From Acidobacteriota bacterium (GTDB lineage: Bacteria > Acidobacteriota > Terriglobia > UBA7540): DNA of 32,235 bases. Positions within the stretch are counted from its first letter, which is position 1. Every line of letters begins with the position of its first letter. The translations under genes and the position numbers were made by a program. Positions 1 through 6,584 of this stretch are shown piece after piece. The notes under the pieces are model-generated. The model saw only the letters and a program-made list of their open reading frames with translations. It ran no database searches and was not told the origin of the DNA. The stretch is from NCBI GenBank assembly GCA_003165615.1, contig PLWR01000504.1, positions 1 to 32,235 of the forward strand. The letters are read 5' to 3'.

Positions 1-118
1 AACGAGCCCGCCGCATCGCCCCGAGACGACGCGCCTGCTCGGCCCATTCCGGCGGCATAAAACTTCGCAGGTTTTCCCAATTCTCCAACTCCGCGAGACC
101 CTGGTTCGCAGTGCTCAT
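1..118 (-). CDS. IS4-like transposase, N-terminal fragment (runs off window)
   Basis: An open frame begins at the ATG at 116-118 and reads leftward off the window edge, giving 39 residues. The segment LRSFMPPEW followed by ARRLGAMRRAR resembles the N-terminus of IS4-family DDE transposases, which often open with a 'LLPEGW...ARELGALRRAR' type stretch. The catalytic DDE residues would lie outside the window, so neither intactness nor activity can be judged. A G-run sits directly upstream of the ATG. No terminal inverted repeat could be defined between the start codon and the hairpin cluster at 170. The family call rests on one short motif and is moderate; a non-transposase protein is possible. 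Confidence 0.45.
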   Translation of the reverse strand, partial: MSTANQGLAELENWENLRSFMPPEWAEQARRLGAMRRAR

Positions 119-169
119 GCCCCCAGCATACCTCAATTCCATCGAAGGGGCAACTCCTTAGGTTAACGC

Positions 170-425
170 TTATGGGCCGTTGGCCTGGGCTCGAGATCCC
201 ATTCCCGTGTGGCCGTAAGCCCTGAAAGGGCGAAATAGCGTTCTGGGATCCAGGCGGACGGTCGTCGAGCCGGGGGGTGGTCTTTATCGCGCCCTTTCAG
301 GGCTTGAGAACCGGAAATAGGGTGAACTTTCTGACCCAGGCCGTTGGCATGGTCCCGCAGGGCGGGATAGGCCGCCCCGTTGGGGCTGAATGCACCCACC
401 CCCCGTGTCCAGCCGAAAATCGGGG
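170..425. repeat. Cluster of REP-like hairpins between transposase and acetamidase
   Basis: This gap of about 310 bp holds no convincing gene. It contains a perfect 16-bp inverted pair (217-232 and 290-305), each half itself near-palindromic around GCCCTGAAAGGGC. CCTGGGC/CCCAGGCC blocks sit near 184-190 and 334-341, and GCCCCGTTGGGGC lies at 374-386. Such GC hairpin blocks are common intergenic repeats in Acidobacteriota and related phyla. The cluster follows the acetamidase stop at 432 on the minus strand, so it may also act on that transcript's 3' end. Its class is distinct from the heptamer-word hairpins described elsewhere in this window. Confidence 0.6.
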
Positions 426-431
426 CGAATA

Positions 432-1421
432 TCAAACGGGATGCGGCAACGACCTTTTGAGTATTTCCGCACCCACGGTGTACTGGAGCTTCGCCATAAG
501 CGCCATCTGGTACACGTTGATGCGGAAGTCCGGATTGACTCCGAGCAACAGGTAAGCTTGTCTCTGTGAACACCCGTAATCCGCCATCAACCACCGCATC
601 AATTGAATACTCGCTCGCCAAACAGCCTCTTCCAGTGGGCGTGCGCACGCCAGGGAGATAATGCTGACATCGTTTTCAAGACGTACAAAGGGCACTTGTT
701 TGGCTTTGATGACCTCGCAATGCAGTGCGACTGTGCCTCTGCTTTCCATCGCGGTCCCATAGAATTCGGTGTCGCCCTGACAGGCGTGCACGTCGCCGAC
801 ATAGAGCAGGGCGCCCTTGTGGTAACAGGGGATGAGCAGGCGGGTGCCGGGACAAATGTCATGCACGTCCATGTTCCCACCCCAGCTTCCCTGACCCAGT
901 ACAGAAGTTTCGACTTCTCGTTCCGGCGCTACGGCGATCGTCCCGATAAAAGGCGACTGCCGCACGCGTAAACCTATGGGGTGGGGTACGACTTTACCGT
1001 CCTCCAAGGTCTGCGCCGAGTCCATCACGACCTCGCCTTTTTCCATGCGCCCAATTACGAGTGTGGCTTTGCTCAAGTCGCTCCACTCAAGAGAATCACC
1101 CAAAGGCTCGTGCCCGGGACGCCAGAACGTTACCCCTTGCGAGTCGAGCTCCACACCTTCGATGTGGACAATCAGAGTGTCACCCGGTTCGACTCCCCTG
1201 ATATAGACTGGCCCGGTCAAAGGATTTGCTTTCCGGGGAGTGTAGTTCAAATACCACGCGTCAAGCAGCCGAGCCGCATCCGCGGGTGTGCGATAACTCC
1301 CGGAGGACGCGTCCTCTGTGTCAAGGATGAACGACTCACCAAGTTCGACCTCCAGGACAGGTGCGTGATGAAAATCAATCGTATACTTCAAACCCGCAGA
1401 GCTTCGTTCGATCCGTTTCAT
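432..1421 (-). CDS. Acetamidase/formamidase family protein (FmdA/AmdA)
   Basis: A 329-residue cytoplasmic hydrolase predicted to release ammonia from formamide, acetamide or a similar small amide. Family hallmarks are visible: HIEGVELDSQG, RVRQSPFIGTIAVAP, the glycine-rich GSWGGNMDVHDICPG segment, then LLYVGDVHACQGDTEFYG with the His and Asp residues typical of the metal-binding FmdA/AmdA fold. The length fits the family. The ATG at 1421 is chosen because GGGAGG lies 11 nt upstream; an in-frame start 17 codons earlier has no better site. It is transcribed divergently from the TonB receptor gene across about 165 bp, and its 3' end runs into the REP-like cluster. The substrate cannot be set from sequence alone. 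Confidence 0.88.
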   Translation of the reverse strand: MKRIERSSAGLKYTIDFHHAPVLEVELGESFILDTEDASSGSYRTPADAARLLDAWYLNYTPRKANPLTGPVYIRGVEPGDTLIVHIEGVELDSQGVTFWRPGHEPLGDSLEWSDLSKATLVIGRMEKGEVVMDSAQTLEDGKVVPHPIGLRVRQSPFIGTIAVAPEREVETSVLGQGSWGGNMDVHDICPGTRLLIPCYHKGALLYVGDVHACQGDTEFYGTAMESRGTVALHCEVIKAKQVPFVRLENDVSIISLACARPLEEAVWRASIQLMRWLMADYGCSQRQAYLLLGVNPDFRINVYQMALMAKLQYTVGAEILKRSLPHPV

Positions 1422-1558
1422 TGTAATCTTGGCCTCCCGTTTTCCGCCCACACATGGAGCTATCTTCCACATTATAGGCGAAAAGGGTCTCGGTTGGATG
1501 CTTCAACCAATCCCTAAACGCGACCACTTCAATGTAAGTAGCACGATTTAAAGATTCG

Positions 1559-1567
1559 TGTGATAAT
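1559..1567 (+). promoter_or_regulatory. Extended -10 promoter candidate for the TonB receptor gene
   Basis: TG-T-GATAAT matches an extended -10 element. A start site near 1574 would leave a leader of about 14 nt that still contains the AGGAG ribosome-binding site at 1577-1581. No good -35 box is seen, which extended -10 promoters can tolerate. This is inference from sequence only. Confidence 0.4.
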
Positions 1568-1587
1568 ACCTGTTTCAGGAGAGACCA

Positions 1588-3963
1588 GTGAACCATCGAT
1601 TGCAAGTCGTTTCAGCACTCGTCGTTGTCGGCTCCTTGCTGATGGCGGGTACGGCGCTGCGAGCCGCGAACGGGAGTGTGAGTGGCCAAGTTACCGACCC
1701 GCAGGGAAAGCCTGTTGCAGATGCGAAGATTGCCGCCGTGCAAAAGCGCGATTCGCGCACTCAGGAGACCCGCAGCGATTCGGAAGGGCGGTTTGCCTTC
1801 TCCGCGCTTCCCGCCGGCGAGTACAAGTTCGTCGGAACAGCGCCCGGCTTTGTCAACGTCAGCCAGAAGATCAACCTGGCGGATGGCGAAGCGTCGATGG
1901 TCAATTTGCAGTTTGACCGGTTGGCTTCCCGCAACGAGACCGTCACGGTGACCGCGGACGTGAAGCAGGTTGATATCCTGTCGCCTGATCCCGCCGTGAA
2001 GGTTTTCGCCAGCGAGGACTTGCTGGATGCAAATCCGGGGCGTCCGGGCGCGCCGATTTCGATTCCCGGCTATCCGATTGAGACGGCATCGAGCGGCATC
2101 AAGGCACCGCAGTATTTTGCGCCGGGGGTAGCGGGTGACCACGGCGAGCCTATCGCGCAGTTCATCCAGGTGGGCACCTACCTGGTGCCCAACAACCTGT
2201 CAGCGAATGCGCACGGCAACGGGTACACCGATCCGAACATTTATATTGCGGATGTGATCGAGAGCGTTCAGGTGGATGGCGGCGCGTTCAACGTGCGCGA
2301 GGGCAATCACGCATTGAACCTGGCGACCACCTATTCCCTGCGCTCGCATCTCGGTCCGTTCTTCACCTTGACGGGAGACGACCGGGACATCACGGGCACG
2401 GCGGGCATGAGCCCTTCGAAGTATTCGTGGATCGCGATTGAGGGCTCGTTTGGCAATGGATTCCTGGACCGGCTGGAGCACCGCAAGCAGTCCAAGATCA
2501 ACGGCGGGCGGGTCTTCCACGCAGGAGATCACACACTGTCGTTGTTTGGAATCGGATACTACGGCTCCTCCTACGTGGCGGGACTACACCCGATTTACGG
2601 ATTCAATTCCGTCGATGCGGCCGACGGCTGGAAGGAGTACCCGGATACGATTGATCCCAGGCAGAAGGACCAGACGCACACGGCGCTGCTGGCGTTGAAC
2701 GATGTGTGGAGGCCGGGTGAAAACCAGGAGCTTCAGCTCTCGGGGTTCTTCCGCACCTACAACCTCTCTCTTTACTCCGACTTTGGGGTCGGGCTGATCC
2801 GGCAGAGCGAGTTCCGCACCGTAACCGGCGGCAGTGCGGCGTATAAGAAGAAGTTCTCGAAGAACTTCACGCTGCTGGCCGGGACGGACTACGAGCGCGA
2901 GGCGCCGCGGCGAGACGATCTGGACCATTACAACTTCTACAATCCCGCCGACCCGAATTACTACGGACCTTTCATCAAGGTGGACGGAAACAATGTAACC
3001 ATCGCTCCGGTAACGCCCTACATCGCCGGGGAGGGCGAGTTGAGCAAGTATTTTCGCTACTACCTGGGCTTGAGACGCGATGAGATTAGCATCGACAACC
3101 AGGACCTGGTGACTCCGGCCAATTCCTGGAACAAGTTGGTGGGGCTGAATTCGCCGAAAGCGACGTTAACGTTCTTTCCCGAGGAATCCTGGTGCGTTCC
3201 TCAGGTTGCCTTCAGCTTTGGCAAGTCGTTCTTCACGGAAGATCCGAGAACGGGGTCGGCCACGGGACAGGACACCGCAACCGGAGCACCGGCAGCCGTT
3301 GACCCGGTGGAGACGGCGCGCTCGTATCAGTTGGTCGCGAGCAAGACCTTCCACAAGACGGATCTGAAGCTGACACTGGGACACGAGACGCAAACCGCCG
3401 AGTACGGCAAGATCGACCCCGACGACGGATTGCAATTCGATCTGGGGCCGGGCCGCATACGCTATATGGCGGTTACGCTGCGCCAGAGCTTCATCCATGG
3501 ATCGCTGCAGGCGACCTTTGAGCAGGCCGATGCGCGTGATCTGGACACGGGTCTGATTACGCCGGAGGCTCCGAGATTGATCGGCGATCTTTCCTGGACG
3601 TATCAAAAACTGCCCTACCATTTGCAGGCAAAAGGCGAATTCGAGTACGTGGGAAGGAAGGTGGTGGGGAATGGCTGCGATGAGGCGAAGCCCAACGACC
3701 TGACCACCTACTGTCTCGGCGTGCCGAACCAGGAGCTCCGGCTGGCGCTGGCGCGGCCATTTCTTGAGGGAAGAATCAACGTCGGCCTGAACATGATGAT
3801 TGCCACGGGCTTTACCGGGCAAACCACGGAAAACTTCGCTACGAACTATCAACCGGGATACGTAGGTCCTTTACCGATTCCCGAAAACCCAATTGCGGAG
3901 GTCATTGGGGTGCGCATACCTTCGTACGCGAGCGTAAACTTTACCTACAGGTTTGGTCACTGA
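1588..3963 (+). CDS. TonB-dependent outer-membrane receptor with N-terminal carboxypeptidase-regulatory-like domain
   Basis: A 791-residue protein starting at GTG, with AGGAGA seven nt upstream. Residues 1-26 form a signal peptide (hydrophobic VVSALVVVGSLLMAGTA, cleavage near LRA-A). Residues about 29-112 form a CarboxypepD_reg-like beta-sandwich (GSVSGQVTDPQGKPV...AGEYKF). A plug-like region follows (about 130-250), then a beta-rich region to the C-terminus with alternating aromatic strands, ending YASVNFTYRFGH as an outer-membrane barrel would. The role would be TonB/ExbBD-energised uptake of a bulky substrate across the outer membrane. Two exported carbohydrate-active proteins lie downstream, beyond the toxin-antitoxin pair, so a glycan ligand is plausible but unproven. 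No TonB box was identified with confidence. Confidence 0.85.
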   Translation: MNHRLQVVSALVVVGSLLMAGTALRAANGSVSGQVTDPQGKPVADAKIAAVQKRDSRTQETRSDSEGRFAFSALPAGEYKFVGTAPGFVNVSQKINLADGEASMVNLQFDRLASRNETVTVTADVKQVDILSPDPAVKVFASEDLLDANPGRPGAPISIPGYPIETASSGIKAPQYFAPGVAGDHGEPIAQFIQVGTYLVPNNLSANAHGNGYTDPNIYIADVIESVQVDGGAFNVREGNHALNLATTYSLRSHLGPFFTLTGDDRDITGTAGMSPSKYSWIAIEGSFGNGFLDRLEHRKQSKINGGRVFHAGDHTLSLFGIGYYGSSYVAGLHPIYGFNSVDAADGWKEYPDTIDPRQKDQTHTALLALNDVWRPGENQELQLSGFFRTYNLSLYSDFGVGLIRQSEFRTVTGGSAAYKKKFSKNFTLLAGTDYEREAPRRDDLDHYNFYNPADPNYYGPFIKVDGNNVTIAPVTPYIAGEGELSKYFRYYLGLRRDEISIDNQDLVTPANSWNKLVGLNSPKATLTFFPEESWCVPQVAFSFGKSFFTEDPRTGSATGQDTATGAPAAVDPVETARSYQLVASKTFHKTDLKLTLGHETQTAEYGKIDPDDGLQFDLGPGRIRYMAVTLRQSFIHGSLQATFEQADARDLDTGLITPEAPRLIGDLSWTYQKLPYHLQAKGEFEYVGRKVVGNGCDEAKPNDLTTYCLGVPNQELRLALARPFLEGRINVGLNMMIATGFTGQTTENFATNYQPGYVGPLPIPENPIAEVIGVRIPSYASVNFTYRFGH

Positions 3964-4031
3964 GGTCGGGTTATTGGGCGATTTCGCGATTGAGTGATTG
4001 GATGATTTGATAAACAAGCCGGTGAATCGCC
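3961..4031 (+). repeat. Octamer-word element after the TonB receptor stop (weak right arm)
   Basis: Starting at the TGA stop, the sense strand reads as degenerate 8-bp words: GGGTTATT, GGGCGATT, TCGCGATT, GAGTGATT, GGATGATT. The word resembles the GGGTGATC word at 18004. Only a short complementary arm is visible: GGCGATT at 3977-3983 against AATCGCC at 4025-4031. It looks like a half-preserved member of the stop-codon hairpin family. Confidence 0.5.
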
Positions 4032-4063
4032 GAGTTGGATTCGTCCTTGCCCGCAACATTGCA

Positions 4064-4082
4064 AAATTGTACAATTTGTACA
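4064..4082 (+). promoter_or_regulatory. Probable autoregulatory operator of the toxin-antitoxin pair (two TGTACA boxes)
   Basis: A perfect 14-bp palindrome spans 4064-4077 with TGTACA at its centre (4068-4073). A second TGTACA lies at 4077-4082, nine bp on. The E. coli yefM-yoeB operator is known to use palindromes with TGTACA cores bound by YefM. Here the boxes end 14 nt before the antitoxin start, so bound antitoxin would block transcription or the ribosome site. The function is inferred from this motif match. Confidence 0.65.
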
Positions 4083-4096
4083 GAGGGATAAGTTAC

Positions 4097-4348
4097 ATGG
4101 CTCGACGACTCACTGCCAGCCAAGCACGAGCTTCTTTCGCCGAGGCAATTAATCGCGCCAGCTTCGCCGGCGAGCGCACCATCATTCGCCGGCACGGCAA
4201 GGATGTTGCCGCGGTCGTCTCAGCAGAAGACTTAAAGATTCTCGAAGCTTTGGAAGACCGGCGGGATTTGGAAGAGGCACGCCACATCATGAAAAAGCCC
4301 GGCCGCCTGGTCTCTTGGGAGAAGATCAAAAAGGACCTGGGACTTTAA
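4097..4348 (+). CDS. Type II antitoxin, Phd/YefM family
   Basis: An 83-residue antitoxin. The N-terminal half (RLTASQARASFAEAINRASFAGERTIIRRHGKDVAAVVSAED) has the Phd/YefM DNA-binding and dimerisation pattern: an alpha helix, then beta strands with 'I.RHGK.VAA.VS.ED'. The charged C-terminal part, ending WEKIKKDLGL, would wrap the toxin. The ATG at 4097 is chosen because AGAGGG lies about nine nt upstream and it starts right after the TGTACA operator boxes. The upstream in-frame extension would translate through the operator and is rejected. The toxin gene follows after 83 nt, unusually far for such pairs, which often overlap or nearly touch. The gap could allow separate control of the toxin. 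Confidence 0.85.
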   Translation: MARRLTASQARASFAEAINRASFAGERTIIRRHGKDVAAVVSAEDLKILEALEDRRDLEEARHIMKKPGRLVSWEKIKKDLGL

Positions 4349-4431
4349 GGTGACTCCCTCTCTTGAAATCTGCGGCGGCGCCCAGGCGCAATGAAAAGTG
4401 ACTATCGGGGTATGAATAGAGGAGAATTACA

Positions 4432-4689
4432 ATGCCCTATTCCATCCGATTTACCCCGCGTGCTCTGCGTGACCTCTCGGCTCTTGAAAGAACTGTCCAG
4501 CAGCGATTGCAGCGGCACATTGATCGATTAGGCGAAAACCCTTTCCCACCCGGCGCCAAGAAGCTTCATGCGGATGACCCATATTACCGAATCCGTGTGG
4601 GTGATTATCGAGTGATCTACCAAGTCGAAGCTCGCCAACTCATAATCATCGTGGTGAAAATCGGCCACCGCAGGGAAATTTATCGTTAG
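4432..4689 (+). CDS. Type II toxin, RelE/ParE superfamily
   Basis: An 85-residue basic protein with the RelE/ParE layout: MPYSIRFTPRALRDLSALE opening, a two-helix region (VQQRLQRHIDRLGENPF), then GAKKLHADDPYYRIRVGDYRVIYQVE and a terminal KIGHRREIYR. The paired strands 'YRIRVGDYRVIY' and 'VVKIGHRREIY' are typical of RelE-type mRNA interferases, in which basic residues plus a C-terminal Arg/Tyr act in ribosome-dependent cleavage. GGAG lies seven nt before the ATG. RelE-type endonuclease is favoured over a ParE gyrase poison because of the C-terminal GHRREIYR, but this is not decisive. It is partnered with the Phd/YefM antitoxin just upstream. Confidence 0.85.
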   Translation: MPYSIRFTPRALRDLSALERTVQQRLQRHIDRLGENPFPPGAKKLHADDPYYRIRVGDYRVIYQVEARQLIIIVVKIGHRREIYR

Positions 4690-4771
4690 TCCGGATTGCT
4701 GATCCATGCACGGAAGGGCTCAAGCACTAAATGACCCGAAGAACGGATGGCCCCATGAAAGGAGTCCTGCC

Positions 4772-6439
4772 TTGATTTTTTCATGCTATCGGAAGTGGCC
4801 GCGTCTGCACTTTTCAACCGCGCTGGTCACCGTTTTCCTGTTGGCCGCTATTCTACTCTCGGCGCGCCCGGCCGGAGCGGTCGAGTGGTCCACGCTTTTT
4901 ACCGCACAGGATGTGCGCGATCACCTGTCAACCGTGCAAGGCCGCCAGGAGGCGTTGGAATTCTGCCGCAAAATGGGCATCACCAAGGTCTACATTGAGA
5001 CTTTTCGCGACGGCTACCAGGCCGAAGAAGCCACACTCAAGGCGGCCCGCGATTTCTTTCGTCAGGCGGGCGTAAAGGTTTCCGGCTGCGTCACCACTAC
5101 GGGAATTGGCAAGCCTTCCACCGGCTGGCAAACTGCCGTCTGCTACACGCATCGCCAGAATCAGGAACGATTGGAGTCGATCTTTCGCTTTGCCGCCGCC
5201 CTGTTTGACGAAATCATGATGGACGACTTCTTTTTCACCGACTGCGAATGCTCGGAATGCGCGGCGGCGAAAGGTGGGCAAAGCTGGCAGCAATACCGCG
5301 AGAAGTTAATGCTGCAAATGAGCCGCGAGCGCATTGTGGGCCCCGCGCACGCCGTGAATCCCAACGTAAAAGTCATCATCAAGTTCCCCCAGTGGTACGA
5401 CCGTTTCCAGGAGCGCGGCTATGTGCCGGACGAAGAAGCGGCAATTTTCGACCGTATCTGGGTGGGCACGGAACTCCGTGATCCCGCATCCAATGAGTGG
5501 GGGAACAAGCAGCAGTACGAGGGCTACTTCATTTATCGCTGGCTCGCCGATTTGGGCGGACCCAAGACCGGCGGTGGCTGGTTTGACCCATTCGGCGCCA
5601 CGCCCGCGCTCTACCTCGATCAGCCGCTGACCACGATTCTGGCAGGTGCTCCCGAGGTTTTCCTCTTTCACTACGGCATGCTGATCTCGCCGGAATACCA
5701 GGCGCAGGCGGGAGCACTCGCGGCGCGGCGCGTCCAGTATGAAAAGCTCGCTACATTGGTATCGGGTTGGACGGGCATTGCCACCTACAAACCCGTCTCC
5801 AGCGATCCCGGCGAGGAAGCCTACGTTCTGGATGAGATCGGCATGTTGGGAATTCCCGAGGCCCCGACCGCGCATTTTCCCCAAGGCGCACCGGCCGTAA
5901 TCCTCACGACGCAGGCGCTGGGAGATGCTGAGCTTGTGCCCAAGCTTGTGCGTTTTCTCACCGCCGGCGGCACCGCCTTCATCAGCCAACCGCTCGCGCA
6001 CCGGCTTAACGGTGACCCGCGACTGCCCACCCCGGCCGCGCTCGACCTTGAAAAAGATCACTATGTGAAAACGCTCCAAGTTGGCGGTGGCAAGGTTGTG
6101 GTATTCTCTGACGCCTTACCGCACTTGGCGCACGTGGATGCGCAAAATCGCATCGAGCAACTTACGCCCGAGCTCCGCGACGCACTGGAAAATTTGCGCC
6201 GCCAGGTTGCGGATTTCACCGTCACCTCGCTTGACGCGCCTCCGCGGGTTGCCGTCTACCCGCTGGGTGGGCACGTCGCCGTGGTGAACTATTCGGAGCT
6301 GCCCGTTGCCTGCCGATTGACCGGACTCGCCGGCATGGCGCACAGATTAATTCGACTTTACGCCCTCGAAGGCGCCACGCTGGCATCCGATGGCGGAACG
6401 CTCCGGCTACCACCCCATTCCGCGCTGGTGGTGGAGTAG
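4772..6439 (+). CDS. Secreted glycosidase-like protein of unknown specificity (TIM-barrel-like)
   Basis: I recognise no named family with certainty. The product is 555 residues from a TTG start, chosen because AAAGGAG lies seven nt upstream and the protein then begins directly with a signal peptide (basic start, hydrophobic LVTVFLLAAILL, cleavage near AGA-V at residue 36). An ATG 66 nt earlier would put a charged extension before the signal. The body has alternating strand-helix units (GITKVYIETF; VKVSGCVTTTGIG; DEIMMDDFFFTDC). An Asp pair near residue 151 is followed by C-x-C-x-x-C (158-163), reminiscent of glycosidase-like barrels that carry a small metal site. Residues about 370-460 resemble a beta-galactosidase trimerisation/GATase-like domain. 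A short beta domain follows. It sits upstream of a GH106-like gene. Confidence 0.6.
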   Translation: MIFSCYRKWPRLHFSTALVTVFLLAAILLSARPAGAVEWSTLFTAQDVRDHLSTVQGRQEALEFCRKMGITKVYIETFRDGYQAEEATLKAARDFFRQAGVKVSGCVTTTGIGKPSTGWQTAVCYTHRQNQERLESIFRFAAALFDEIMMDDFFFTDCECSECAAAKGGQSWQQYREKLMLQMSRERIVGPAHAVNPNVKVIIKFPQWYDRFQERGYVPDEEAAIFDRIWVGTELRDPASNEWGNKQQYEGYFIYRWLADLGGPKTGGGWFDPFGATPALYLDQPLTTILAGAPEVFLFHYGMLISPEYQAQAGALAARRVQYEKLATLVSGWTGIATYKPVSSDPGEEAYVLDEIGMLGIPEAPTAHFPQGAPAVILTTQALGDAELVPKLVRFLTAGGTAFISQPLAHRLNGDPRLPTPAALDLEKDHYVKTLQVGGGKVVVFSDALPHLAHVDAQNRIEQLTPELRDALENLRRQVADFTVTSLDAPPRVAVYPLGGHVAVVNYSELPVACRLTGLAGMAHRLIRLYALEGATLASDGGTLRLPPHSALVVE

Positions 6440-6540
6440 GGAACTCGGGATTCGGGGCTCGGGAAGAACAGGGGGGAGCCGCGATTTCAACGGGGACAAT
6501 CAGGTTTGCGAGAAAATGCTCAGCCCCGCCGAAATCGCGG
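6437..6540 (+). repeat. Heptamer-word element at the stop codon of the secreted protein gene
   Basis: The TAG stop merges into G-rich words: GGGAACTC, GGGATTC, GGGGCTC, GGGAA. CGGGGCT (6453-6459) can pair with AGCCCCG (6522-6528), and a separate 10-bp inverted pair lies at 6479-6488 and 6531-6540. The four G-tracts with short loops also match a canonical G-quadruplex pattern on the mRNA strand. Confidence 0.5.
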
Positions 6541-6584
6541 GCACGACGAGTTTCATTTGGTATTCATAATTTCGGGAGGCATTC

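Noticed and set aside
163..648. Open minus-strand frame across the acetamidase 3' end and the hairpin cluster
   Set aside because: It overlaps the well-supported acetamidase frame and its protein is low-complexity sequence from GC hairpins.
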